A program made the position numbers and the translations under genes. From Ktedonobacterales bacterium (GTDB lineage: Bacteria > Chloroflexota > Ktedonobacteria > Ktedonobacterales > JADMIN01): 12,302 bases of DNA. The notes below the pieces were generated by a model. That model made no database searches. It had not been told where the DNA came from and saw nothing but the letters and a program-made list of their open reading frames with translations. The stretch spans positions 1 through 12,302 of the forward strand of contig JADMIN010000025.1 of assembly GCA_015478575.1 (NCBI GenBank), written 5' to 3'. Below, piece after piece: positions 1 through 6,843 of the stretch; the first letter of the stretch is position 1; each line of letters opens with the position of its first letter.

Positions 1-707
1 ATAAAGAACATCGAGAGGATCACGACCGGCAGCGAGAGCGCGATGCCGAGTAGCAAGGTATCACGGTGGCGCCGCAGTCCTTGTGCGCGCCGTTGCGCCT
101 CGGCATCTTCGGGTGACTCACCCGCCGCCGCCGCGTCCGTCGCGGTCCGCGTTGGGGCCGCCAACTCGGCGGCGCCGTAGCCCGCCCGCTCGACCGCGCC
201 GATCAGGTTGGGAAGACTGGCCTCGGCGGGCGCGTAGGTCACGGTGGCGCGTTCGGTCGCCAGATTTACGTTGGCGGCGTCCACGCCGGGGACGCGGCTG
301 AGCGCTCGTTCGACACGGCGCGCGCAGGAGGCGCAGGTCATGCCGGTGATCGTCAACTCAGTGGTCCGCTCGCGCGCGGGTGTGTCCGCGCTGGGCGTCG
401 CGGGCACCGGGCGCGTCTCGACCGGCGCGGCGCCATAGCCCACCGCGCGCACTTTCGCCACCAAGTCGCCCACACCCGCCCGCGCGGGATCATACGCCAC
501 GGTGGCGCGCTCGGTCGCCAGGTTCACCGCGGCCTCGGTCACACCCGGCACCTTGCGCAGCCCGCGCTCGATGCGCAGCGCGCAGGAGGCGCAGGTCATG
601 CCTTCGACCGTCAGCGTCGCCGTGGCACAGGCCGCTGGCTCCGCCACGCCGCTGGTGTCATCCACGGCCCCTGGGGCTGGCTGGAGGCGGTCCGATATCT
701 CCGTCAT
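1..707 (-). CDS. copA: Copper-translocating P-type ATPase, N-terminal part (CopA-like, two HMA domains); runs off the left edge
   Basis: Partial gene: about 235 N-terminal residues are visible and the frame is still open at base 1. Two heavy-metal-associated (HMA) domains are seen, each with a GMTCASC metal-binding motif (Cys about 39/42 and about 125/128) and each ending in a GYGAA motif. A charged linker rich in Ala and Glu follows, then the first hydrophobic helix begins (LLLGIALSLPVVILSMFF). This layout is that of Cu(I)-exporting P1B-1 ATPases, which pump copper out of the cytoplasm across the inner membrane. The ATPase core (DKTG, CPC) lies outside the window, so Cu specificity rests on the HMA motifs and on csoR next door. 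The ATG at 707 is preceded by AGAGGAGA at good spacing. The gene lies 55 nt downstream of csoR on the same strand, probably in one operon. The two HMA domains share the stretch NLATERATV and long matching DNA runs, pointing to a recent internal duplication or gene conversion. Confidence 0.93.
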   Translation of the reverse strand, partial: MTEISDRLQPAPGAVDDTSGVAEPAACATATLTVEGMTCASCALRIERGLRKVPGVTEAAVNLATERATVAYDPARAGVGDLVAKVRAVGYGAAPVETRPVPATPSADTPARERTTELTITGMTCASCARRVERALSRVPGVDAANVNLATERATVTYAPAEASLPNLIGAVERAGYGAAELAAPTRTATDAAAAGESPEDAEAQRRAQGLRRHRDTLLLGIALSLPVVILSMFF

Positions 708-720
708 CTCATTCTCCTCT

Positions 721-748
721 CCTGGGCATGCGCGGGGCATGCGCCAGG
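721..748 (-). promoter_or_regulatory. Intercistronic hairpin / 11-bp direct duplication between csoR and copA
   Basis: CCTGG (721-725) pairs with CCAGG (744-748), and GCATGC (726-731) pairs with GCATGC (737-742), leaving one bulged base (743) and a 5-nt loop. The core is also a near-perfect tandem duplication with 11-bp period: GGGCATGCGC occurs at 724-733 and again at 735-744. It lies in the 55-nt gap of the csoR-copA transcript. An effect on mRNA stability or on relative copA expression is inference. There is no U-tract, so it is not a typical intrinsic terminator. Confidence 0.45.
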
Positions 749-762
749 TTCTGGCCGCTGCC

Positions 763-1029
763 TTAGCGGTTGCCCGCTAGATTGTAGAGCTGCACGAGTT
801 CCTCGATCACCGCGTCCTCGCGCCCACCTTTGATGCCTTCGGGCACGCAGGTATGGAGGTGGTTCTCGACGAGCAGGGCCTCAAACTTCTCAATAGCCTT
901 ACGGACCGCGTAGGTCTGGCGCAGGATCTCTACGCAGTACTTGTCTTCTTCGACCATCTTGCGGATGCCACCGAGGTGGCCCTCGATGTAGCTCAGGCGC
1001 TTGAGCATATCTTGTCTGTCGGCACGCAT
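763..1029 (-). CDS. csoR: CsoR-family copper-sensing transcriptional repressor
   Basis: An 88-residue all-helical protein of the CsoR/RcnR (DUF156) family. The Cu(I) ligands known from CsoR are present with correct spacing: Cys32 (in KYCVEIL), then His57 and Cys61 (in ENHLHTC), giving the C-H-C trigonal site. The preceding Tyr31 also fits the family. Such proteins are dimers or tetramers that bind GC-rich operators and let go when Cu(I) binds. The frame is open further upstream to 1080, but I chose ATG 1029. It has GTGAGG 6 nt upstream, gives the usual family length and start (MRADRQDMLKRL), and leaves the operator-like repeat outside the gene. It is the first gene of a likely operon with copA, and it probably represses itself and copA through the repeat at 1051-1067. 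A nickel or persulfide-sensing relative is less likely because the C-H-C set and the CopA partner are both present. Confidence 0.93.
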   Translation of the reverse strand: MRADRQDMLKRLSYIEGHLGGIRKMVEEDKYCVEILRQTYAVRKAIEKFEALLVENHLHTCVPEGIKGGREDAVIEELVQLYNLAGNR

Positions 1030-1050
1030 GGAAGCCTCACTTTCACCCAC

Positions 1051-1067
1051 ACCCCCTGGGAGGGGGT
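1051..1067. promoter_or_regulatory. Putative CsoR operator (G-tract inverted repeat)
   Basis: ACCCCCT at 1051-1057 and AGGGGGT at 1061-1067 are perfect 7-bp inverted arms around GGG. On the csoR strand the site reads TACCCCCT...AGGGGGTG, which resembles known CsoR-family operators, pseudo-palindromes with C/G tracts flanked by TA. It lies 22 nt before the chosen csoR start and overlaps the candidate -10 box, the expected place for autorepression. Binding itself is inferred. Confidence 0.7.
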
Positions 1068-1094
1068 ACACCAAGAGCATAGCACAGGCGTCAA
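1066..1094 (-). promoter_or_regulatory. Candidate csoR-copA promoter
   Basis: On the minus strand TTGACG (1094-1089) is a good -35 box. A 17-nt spacer leads to GTGTAC (1071-1066), a weak -10 box that overlaps the CsoR-type inverted repeat. An alternative is TATGCT at 1081-1076, which is closer to a -10 consensus but spaced too near this -35. Overlap of operator and promoter fits simple repression. Confidence 0.45.
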
Positions 1095-1100
1095 GAGTGG

Positions 1101-1172
1101 CGCCAGAGCCATCGCCAGAGCCATCGCCAGAGCCATCGCCAGAGCCATCGCCAGAGCCATCGCCAGAGCCAT
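1101..1172. repeat. Minisatellite: six perfect copies of a 12-bp unit
   Basis: The unit CGCCAGAGCCAT is repeated six times head to tail without a single mismatch (1101-1172). The array lies between the csoR promoter (-35 ends at 1094) and the palindrome/promoter pair on the other strand (1199-1243). Reading frames through it give low-complexity peptides (Pro-Glu-Pro-Ser or Met-Ala-Leu-Ala), which look like artefacts of the repeat rather than genes. Perfect identity suggests recent slippage expansion, so copy number may vary between strains. Confidence 0.92.
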
Positions 1173-1198
1173 CGTCGCCAGCCGGGTGCCGCCCAAGT

Positions 1199-1243
1199 CC
1201 ATCAGAAATCTGATGGCTGCTTCGCGCACGCGCGTGCTATACT
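1199..1243 (+). promoter_or_regulatory. Palindrome plus extended -10 promoter upstream of the XRE regulator leader
   Basis: CCATCAGAAATCTGATGG (1199-1216) is a perfect inverted repeat with 8-bp arms and a 2-bp centre. Nineteen bases further is TGCTATACT (1235-1243), an extended -10 box (TG, one base, TATACT). No good -35 hexamer is visible at the right distance, which is tolerated with an extended -10. The palindrome occupies the -35 region, so it may be an operator or an activator site, possibly for the XRE-type regulator encoded downstream. That link is inference. Confidence 0.5.
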
Positions 1244-1414
1244 ATCGGCGTTGTGTGCGGCTGCCCGATCTCGTGGCGCGCACGCATCTCAGTGGGTCAC
1301 GGCGCGAGCGCGCCCTGATCGCCGGTGGGGCGGGCATACGCACGTCACCACACGGACAATCGCCGCCATGTGGGCGGCGTTCCCCTCCCTTGCACTCGCT
1401 GGAGGTACGAGCCA

Positions 1415-1465
1415 ATGTTGCTTTCCTGGATACACACCGCACGCGGCATCATAACCGTCGGCTGA
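1415..1465 (+). CDS. Possible 16-residue leader peptide
   Basis: ATG at 1415 is preceded by GGAGGT with 8 nt spacing, a strong ribosome-binding site. The frame encodes MLLSWIHTARGIITVG and stops at TGA 1463-1465. The stop codon lies in the loop region of a small hairpin (1455-1468), directly before a stronger hairpin (1467-1489). This is the layout of translation-coupled leader peptides. Six of sixteen residues are Leu, Ile or Val, but there is no codon run typical of an amino-acid attenuator. Chance occurrence in 540 nt of non-coding DNA is quite possible. Confidence 0.3.
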   Translation: MLLSWIHTARGIITVG

Positions 1466-1587
1466 CGGCGGATGAGAGGCGCATCCGCCTGATGTCGAGC
1501 TTGCCCACCGTGGCTGCGTCGCAGGATTCTGTTCTTTCCTGCTTTCGCCTCACGACCGCGCGTATGACACGCGGTGGGCGCCTTCAT

Positions 1588-1609
1588 CATGCCCGTGCCA
1601 TGCCCGTGC
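1588..1609. repeat. 11-bp perfect tandem duplication just upstream of the XRE gene RBS
   Basis: CATGCCCGTGC occurs twice head to tail (1588-1598 and 1599-1609). It ends 9 nt before the AGGAGG ribosome-binding site (1619-1624) of the gene at 1632. It could change leader folding near the start site, but no function is shown. Confidence 0.8.
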
Positions 1610-1631
1610 AGTGTTTCCAGGAGGACGATAC

Positions 1632-2180
1632 ATGGCTACCGATGGTACGCCGGAGCTTGCCGCGAAGCGATGCGGCGAGGCGGTCGCGCGCCTGCGCACC
1701 CAGCGCCGCTGGTCGCGCGCGCAATTGGTGATCCGGCTCTACAGCGAACTCTCCCCCGACGATCCGAGCTACGAGAGCATCAGCGAAACCTGGCTCGCGC
1801 GCCTCGAAAATGGGCGCATGGTCAAAGTGCCGCGGCCCACCGTCGAGGCGCTCTGTCGTGCCCTGCGCTGCACTCCTCAGGAGCGCGCCCGCGTCCTGCT
1901 CTACGCGGATCGCAATGTCCTGGTCGAGTCTGATGCCGAGCCGACACCAGAGGCTGAGGCGCTCACGTATGTGATGGATCGCCTCTACGCGGAGGCGCGT
2001 GATCTCCTGGCATCCCTCCTTGGTTCGTGTCAGTCGGTGGCACTGGACGAACTCGAGATGCTGGAAGCCACCGCCGCCGCGCTCGACGCCGTGATTGCGC
2101 GCCACCGCCGCCGCGAGGCCCTCTGTGGGCACCCGCGCCAGCCACTGGCCGCGGCGGCAGGGCTGCGCGTCGCTGAGTAA
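1632..2180 (+). CDS. XRE-type helix-turn-helix DNA-binding protein
   Basis: A 182-residue protein. Residues about 14-90 fit a Cro/C1-type (XRE) helix-turn-helix: CGEAVARLRTQRRWSRAQL forms the first helices, then comes a longer loop than usual (SELSPDDPSYES), then SETWLARLENGRMVKVPRPT as the recognition region, and VEALCRALRCTPQERARVLLYAD closes the domain. The C-terminal half (about 100-160) is predicted helical with acidic patches and no recognised ligand domain. It may serve in dimerisation or partner binding. ATG 1632 is chosen because AGGAGG lies 7 nt upstream, although the frame is open to 1611. The gene ends ahead of a strong hairpin. It is likely a local regulator, and the palindrome at 1199-1216 is a possible target site. 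Its regulon is unknown. Confidence 0.8.
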   Translation: MATDGTPELAAKRCGEAVARLRTQRRWSRAQLVIRLYSELSPDDPSYESISETWLARLENGRMVKVPRPTVEALCRALRCTPQERARVLLYADRNVLVESDAEPTPEAEALTYVMDRLYAEARDLLASLLGSCQSVALDELEMLEATAAALDAVIARHRRREALCGHPRQPLAAAAGLRVAE

Positions 2181-2192
2181 CGCGCCGCACAC

Positions 2193-2220
2193 GGCATGGC
2201 CACGAGCGTGTGGCCATGCC
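2193..2220 (+). terminator. Strong hairpin after the XRE gene, possible terminator
   Basis: GGCATGGCCAC (2193-2203) and GTGGCCATGCC (2210-2220) are perfect 11-bp arms around a 6-nt loop, 12 nt after the XRE stop codon. The following bases (CGCCCTCTCCT) form only a pyrimidine-rich tail, not a T-run, so termination may be partial. It would separate the regulator from the acetyltransferase gene or lower read-through into it. Confidence 0.6.
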
Positions 2221-2268
2221 CGCCCTCTCCTAGCGACGCTTCCAGCACGATACAAGGAGCCACGTACC

Positions 2269-3249
2269 ATGATGCAGCTTCCCGAAGGCTACCAGGCCCG
2301 CGCCGCGCGCTTGGATGACCTAGAGGCCATCGCGACTGTTGTTGCCACCTGCCAGATTGCTGAGTATGGCGAGCCGGATACGCCGCTGGAAGAGATCCGC
2401 ATGGAGTGGCAGGTGCCGGGATTCGATCCAGCCACCGACGCCTGGGTGGTGGTGGCGCCGGGTGGCCGCGTGGTCGCCGTGGCGGATGCCTGGGCGGAAC
2501 ACGGCGTCCAGATCTTTCTTTCGACGCGGGTCGTGCCTGATGCATGTGGCAAGGGCATTGGTAGCTATCTGCTGACGCGGACAGAAGCGCGAGCACATGC
2601 CATGGCCGCCACCGCGCCTGATGGTGCCCGCGTCACCCTCAACACGTCCGTCACCGCCGTCAACGAGGCTGGCCATCGCCTGCTCGCGGGGCGGGGCTAC
2701 ACCCTTGTGCGTCACTACTGGACGATGCGCGTGGATCTGGAGGCGCCGCCCTCAGCGCCGCGATGGCCCGAGGACATCACACTGCGCCCATTCGTGGCTG
2801 AGCGCGACGCGCCCGCCGTCTTCGCGGCGATAAACGAGGCCTTCGCTGATCACTGGGGCCACCTGCCGATGGAATATAGTATTTGGGAACACTTCGCCCT
2901 CCACGGACCCATGTTCGATGCTGGATTATTCCTTGTCGCCTATCAGGGCGATGAGATGGCGGGTGTCGCCATTTGCGGCCAGCGCATGGGTCTCGGTTGG
3001 GTCCATCAATTGGGGGTGCGCCGTCCGTGGCGCAAGCGTGGGTTGGGACGTGCCTTGCTGCTCCACGCTTTTGGCGAGTGCTATCGCCGCAGCTGGCACA
3101 GCGTGTGCCTGGGAGTGGATGCGCGGAACCTGACGGGTGCGCTGCGTCTCTATGAGCAAGCCGGTATGCGCCCCGTGCGGCAGTTCGATCGCTTCCAGAA
3201 GGAACTGCGCGCTGGCAATGAACTGGCGACTCAGACGCTCGACAGGTGA
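2269..3249 (+). CDS. Tandem GNAT-family N-acetyltransferase
   Basis: A 326-residue protein with two GNAT folds in a row. The N-terminal domain (about 8-155) has a motif-A-like stretch near residues 88-102 (VVPDACGKGIGSYLL). There the usual Arg/Gln of the acetyl-CoA loop is not conserved, so it may be weak or structural. The C-terminal domain (about 170-315) has a canonical motif A (VRRPWRKRGLGRALLLHAF, 250-268) and the usual end, with ALRLYEQAGMRPV. Two-domain GNATs of this size include mycothiol synthase-like proteins, but nothing here fixes a substrate. The start is ATG 2269, with AAGGAG upstream at 9 nt. A second ATG follows immediately at 2272. The frame is open upstream to 2095 through the XRE gene, which is overlap only. 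The gene is convergent with the large regulator gene and is separated from its end by 55 nt. Confidence 0.88.
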   Translation: MMQLPEGYQARAARLDDLEAIATVVATCQIAEYGEPDTPLEEIRMEWQVPGFDPATDAWVVVAPGGRVVAVADAWAEHGVQIFLSTRVVPDACGKGIGSYLLTRTEARAHAMAATAPDGARVTLNTSVTAVNEAGHRLLAGRGYTLVRHYWTMRVDLEAPPSAPRWPEDITLRPFVAERDAPAVFAAINEAFADHWGHLPMEYSIWEHFALHGPMFDAGLFLVAYQGDEMAGVAICGQRMGLGWVHQLGVRRPWRKRGLGRALLLHAFGECYRRSWHSVCLGVDARNLTGALRLYEQAGMRPVRQFDRFQKELRAGNELATQTLDR

Positions 3250-3304
3250 CCTCTACGGCTGCCAGTGAAGCGTCGCGGTTGCCGGTGAGCGTCTTGCCTA
3301 CCGG

Positions 3305-6300
3305 TCAGTCGCGCGAGGCGGGACTCAGGTTCGTCAAGATGCTGGTGATGGTGTCCTCCACGGCGCTCGGCGCGATGCGCAGTTGGGTGGCGGCGACTTC
3401 CTTGGAGAGGCCCCGATTGATGAGCACGACGATCTCACGCTCGCGTTGGGTGAGATGGCGCGCGAACGGAAGAGGCATCGGCAGACCGGTCGTGGAGGGG
3501 GTCGTATCGTCCGCGAGTGTGGTATCGCTCGCAGCCAGGGTGACCGCCAGCACGTGATCCCAGGGTAGGGAGTGCCCGGCGGCGCTTGCCTCTTCGAAAG
3601 CGCCATCGTCGCCAAGCGTCTCACGCACCGCCGCGACCACCGCCTCATACAGCGCCTGATCGCTACTCGGCACGCGCATACCGATGGACTCGCGTAAGGC
3701 TTCATCAACACCAAGGAGCCAGGCAGCGCGCTGGGGTTGACCCATAGCCTGCGCATTGACTACCAGACCTTCCAGACAGGCGGCAATGCCTGTCTTCGCG
3801 CCGAGTTTCCACCGCAGGGCCAAGCTGCGCAGATACCGACCTTCCGCCAGTGTGTAGCAGCCTTGCTTGTAGGCGACATTGGCGAGATTGATCAGTGAGA
3901 AGGCCATACCGCCGAGATCACCGATCTCCTGACGCAGCCTGAGGCTCTGGTTCAGCAACACCTCGGCGCAGGTATAGTCCTCCTGATAATAGGCCACCGT
4001 GCCAAGGTTCTTTTTGGCGTCGGCGATGCCACGGAGATCGTTGCGCGCCTCGCACAGGGCCAGGCTCTCCTCCAGGAGTGCCGTCGCGTGCTCCAGATCG
4101 GCCTGATAATAGGCCACCATGCCCGCTATGCTGAGGGATTCGGCGATTCCCACGGGGTCCTTCAAGCCCCGGCGCAGGCTCACACTCTCCTCCAAGTAGG
4201 TCATTGCCGTGTGGCTGTCACCCTGCTCTGCCGCCAGCATGCCCGCGCCACAGAGCGCCTTCGCGCGTGCGCCGCGTATCGCGAGCGTATGCTCGCCCTC
4301 GTGGACGTCCAGCGTGCGGGCGCGTTCGAGCCAGTGGCGCCCTTGACTGAGGTAGGCGCGTATCCACCAGTAACGCCAGAGGGCGCCACAGAGGCGCAAC
4401 CCCAGCTCTGTCCGCTGGTTATCGAGTGCCCATGTCAGGGCGGCGCGTAGGTTACTGTGATGGGTGTCCAAGCGCCGCAACCACACCTGTTGGTGCGGAC
4501 CCGTCAGCCGCGGCTCGACATACTCAGCAAGCGCGAGATACCACTCCGCGTGCCGTTGACGGATGGCGCTGGCATCGAGCGAGTGGGAGAGCCGCTCCGC
4601 GGCGTACTGCCGCGTCGTCTCCAGCAGGCGGTAGCGCATCCGTTTGCCCTGGGGTTCGGCCACGACCAGCGACTTCTCCACTAGCTGACCCAGGAGATCA
4701 AGGATCATGCGGCGCTCGACGACCCCACCGGCGCATATCGCCTCCGCGGCTTTCAACGACCATGTGCCCGTGAAGACCGCGAGTCGGCGGAGGAGCTCTT
4801 TCTCCGGTGAGCTGAGCAGTGAGAAGCTCCAGTCGAGCGTCGCGCGCAACGTCTTCTGTCGGACGGGCGCTGTGCTGTCGCCTGAGACCAAGAGCGTGAG
4901 CGCGTCGTCCAGTCGCGCGGCGAGCCGTTCGAGTGAGAGCACAGGGAGACATGCCGCGGCCAACTCAATCGCTAAGGGGAGGCCCTCCAGGTGGGAGCAG
5001 ATGTGCGCCACGAGAGGCGCGGTCTCAGCCGTCAGCGCGAACGCTTGATTTCGCTGGCGCGCGCGATGGACAAACACTTGCACGGCGCTGTAGCGCTCGA
5101 CATGCTCTAAGGGCGGCAGGGGATGAGGAGCGGGAACTCGTAGAGGGGGGACGGGCCACACATACTCCTCTCGCGCGCCAAGCGGTTGCCGACTCGTGGT
5201 GAGGATAGAAAGCTGTGGACATGCCCCTAGGAGCTTTTCGGCCACCTGCGCCGGTGTATTCCCAAGATGCTCACAGTTATCGAGGACCAGCAGGCCGCGG
5301 CGCGTGCGCAAGGCACGGATGAGCGGCTCGAACAGCGATTCGCCAGATGCCTCCCTGATACCGATCTCATCCGCCACCGCCTGCGCCACAAGCCGCGGAT
5401 CCTCGATACACTCCAGCGGCACGATCCACACATTCCCATAGGTCGGGCGCAGGGCATCGGCAAGGTGAGTGGCGAGCTGTGTCTTGCCGCAGCCACCGGG
5501 GCCGTGCAGCGTGACCAGGCGATGGACAAGGAGCAGGGATTTTACCTGCTTCATCTCCTGCTCTCGCCCGACGAAGTTGGAGAGCAAGCATGATGAGATA
5601 AAAGAGCGGCCTGGCGGGCCTTCGTTGGCGATGTCCGTCTCTACGGTCCGCTGGGGGAGGGTGTCATACTCGGCTTCGAGCCTGGGGTCGCGTGCGAGCA
5701 CGGCGCGGTAGAGCTGCTGGGCCTGTGTGCTCGGCTCAATGCCACGCTCCCGCTGAAGCGCCTCGCGGAGCCGCTCATACTGCCCCAGCGCCTGATTCCA
5801 GAGGCCAACGCGGACGTAGAGACGCATCAAGCTCAGGTGCGCCTCTTCGTGGATGGCGTCACGCCGCAGCACATGGTCGAGGTAGTCCATGGCCAGCATC
5901 AGTTGGCCACATTGCGCGGCGGCGCGCGCCGCCTCGATGAGCAATGTCTGGTAGTAGTGACGCATGCGCTCACGCCGACTTACCATCCATTCGGGTGAGC
6001 GCTCTTCGACCGGCATATCGCCCGTGTAGAGCGCCAGCGCGGCTGCGTAGTCCGCGGGCGCCTGGGTAGAGTGCGCGACGGCATACGCCTGCTCAAACGC
6101 CTCTCCATCCACCCGGAGGGTGGCTGGGCGCAGCTCGACCATGCGCTGATGTACGACGAGGTAGGCGGAGTCCGCGGCGCGAGCCAGCGAAGGCTCCAGC
6201 ATGCGCCGGAGCTTGTGGATCGTCACATAGAGTGACTCTATCGCTTGCTTGTGATCCTTCATGGGCCAGAGCAGCCCCGCCACCACATCCAGGGTGAGAC

Positions 6301-6460
6301 GGTGGTGAGGCGCCAGCGCCAGTATGAGGAGTAACGTCTGCGCTTTCTTGGGTGGGTGCGGGCTTTGGTAGATGGTCCGCGTGCCCAACGTGATGTGGAC
6401 CTCGCCAAGACAGTGGATGTGGAGGTGCGGGGCCGCGTCTCGCGCTGCGCTGTCGGCCAT
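3305..6460 (-). CDS. SARP/BTAD-NB-ARC-TPR-LuxR multidomain transcriptional regulator
   Basis: A 1051-residue cytoplasmic regulator. Domains in order: a SARP/OmpR-type winged helix (about 12-112, with LLWP...ESLYVTIHKLRRML); a bacterial transcriptional activator domain, BTAD (about 118-258); a STAND/NB-ARC-like ATPase with Walker A GPGGCGKT (320-327), Walker B LLVLDN (390-395), a TTSR motif (421-424) and GLPL (493-496); a winged/helical region (about 535-625); a TPR-rich part (about 725-905, repeats with the pattern ...GMVAYYQ.D...A..LLEESL); and a C-terminal LuxR/GerE-like helix-turn-helix (about 1001-1048, LTQREREIVVLINRGLSKE). AfsR/MalT-like proteins of this type bind nucleotide, sense a partner through the TPRs and activate transcription. 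The recognition helix of the LuxR part reads VEDTITSIL, lacking the usual Lys/His, so this second DNA-binding head may be degenerate. ATG 6460 has AGAGGAG 7 nt upstream. Target genes and signal are unknown; none of the neighbours is an obvious target. Confidence 0.92.
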   Translation of the reverse strand: MADSAARDAAPHLHIHCLGEVHITLGTRTIYQSPHPPKKAQTLLLILALAPHHRLTLDVVAGLLWPMKDHKQAIESLYVTIHKLRRMLEPSLARAADSAYLVVHQRMVELRPATLRVDGEAFEQAYAVAHSTQAPADYAAALALYTGDMPVEERSPEWMVSRRERMRHYYQTLLIEAARAAAQCGQLMLAMDYLDHVLRRDAIHEEAHLSLMRLYVRVGLWNQALGQYERLREALQRERGIEPSTQAQQLYRAVLARDPRLEAEYDTLPQRTVETDIANEGPPGRSFISSCLLSNFVGREQEMKQVKSLLLVHRLVTLHGPGGCGKTQLATHLADALRPTYGNVWIVPLECIEDPRLVAQAVADEIGIREASGESLFEPLIRALRTRRGLLVLDNCEHLGNTPAQVAEKLLGACPQLSILTTSRQPLGAREEYVWPVPPLRVPAPHPLPPLEHVERYSAVQVFVHRARQRNQAFALTAETAPLVAHICSHLEGLPLAIELAAACLPVLSLERLAARLDDALTLLVSGDSTAPVRQKTLRATLDWSFSLLSSPEKELLRRLAVFTGTWSLKAAEAICAGGVVERRMILDLLGQLVEKSLVVAEPQGKRMRYRLLETTRQYAAERLSHSLDASAIRQRHAEWYLALAEYVEPRLTGPHQQVWLRRLDTHHSNLRAALTWALDNQRTELGLRLCGALWRYWWIRAYLSQGRHWLERARTLDVHEGEHTLAIRGARAKALCGAGMLAAEQGDSHTAMTYLEESVSLRRGLKDPVGIAESLSIAGMVAYYQADLEHATALLEESLALCEARNDLRGIADAKKNLGTVAYYQEDYTCAEVLLNQSLRLRQEIGDLGGMAFSLINLANVAYKQGCYTLAEGRYLRSLALRWKLGAKTGIAACLEGLVVNAQAMGQPQRAAWLLGVDEALRESIGMRVPSSDQALYEAVVAAVRETLGDDGAFEEASAAGHSLPWDHVLAVTLAASDTTLADDTTPSTTGLPMPLPFARHLTQREREIVVLINRGLSKEVAATQLRIAPSAVEDTITSILTNLSPASRD

Positions 6461-6843
6461 GAGTGATCTCCTCTTGAAGCGGCGAGTTTGGCGGCCTTAT
6501 AGATCCGCGGCATGGGGCACTCCAGAGCATTCGTGGCGCACCGAAGGTGGCGCGAATAGCTCCCGATCGGAATGCGTCAGCTTGCTCTATTGGCGCTGTG
6601 GATCATTGATTGCTACATAGAAACGGAACGAGAGCGCGCACTCAAGAGTAGTGTAAGCGGCCCCCCAAAACGATGTCAATACGGAGATTTGGAAGCCTCG
6701 TCTCGGCCTGGCATGCGTAGGTGGCCCTTGCGCGAGCAATGCCCACTTGATGGGGCGTGGCGGGGAGATGAGGTGGGGTTGCTGTTCTATTGTCACGATG
6801 ATCCCGCGTGTATGAGGTTGCTTCTTTAGAGAGGGCCGCGGTA
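6461..6843. other. 383-nt intergenic region between dprA and the SARP-type regulator gene
   Basis: No convincing gene, RNA gene or repeat is visible. The reading frames on both strands lack ribosome-binding sites and family resemblance. It must hold the promoter of the large regulator gene (best guess 6617-6645, minus strand) and the 3' end of the dprA transcript. A C-run (GGCCCCCCAAAA, 6659-6670) stands out but has no known role. No clear terminator hairpin follows dprA. Confidence 0.5.
6617..6645 (-). promoter_or_regulatory. Candidate promoter of the SARP-type regulator gene
   Basis: On the minus strand TTGAGT (6645-6640) and TTCTAT (6622-6617) are spaced by 17 nt, a reasonable sigma-70-like pair. 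The leader would be about 150 nt. The two hexamers are imperfect and chance cannot be excluded. Confidence 0.35.

Larger units (their letters stand above)
1250..1631 (+). other. Long structured leader region ahead of the XRE regulator gene
   Basis: If transcription starts just after the -10 box at 1238-1243, the XRE gene has a leader of about 380 nt. It holds several possible hairpins: CGCCGCC/GGCGGCG (1361-1367/1373-1379), CCGTC/GACGG (1455-1459/1464-1468), GGCGGATG/CATCCGCC (1467-1474/1482-1489), GCAGGA/TCCTGC followed by TTT (1521-1526/1537-1542), and ACCGCG/CGCGGT (1555-1560/1570-1575). The second and third overlap by two bases and so compete. No known riboswitch class was recognised. Apart from the mini-ORF at 1415-1465 and an 11-bp duplication at 1588-1609, I see no gene here. 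Confidence 0.35.

Noticed and set aside
1101..1172. CRISPR array
   Set aside because: The 12-bp units are directly adjacent with no spacers, and no cas genes are present.
993..1229. Met-Ala-Leu-Ala (minus) and Pro-Glu-Pro-Ser (plus) repeat peptides
   Set aside because: They only reflect the 12-bp repeat read in frame. There is no ribosome-binding site or conserved flank.
853..1731. A long plus-strand open frame (292 codons) across csoR, the repeat array and the XRE gene start
   Set aside because: It overlaps csoR on the other strand, passes through the 12-bp repeat as low complexity, has no family resemblance, and runs into the XRE gene in another frame.
3257..3293. Imperfect 20-bp period repeat between the GNAT and SARP-type genes
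   Set aside because: Two copies differ by mismatches and a deletion; similarity this weak is expected by chance in GC-rich DNA.
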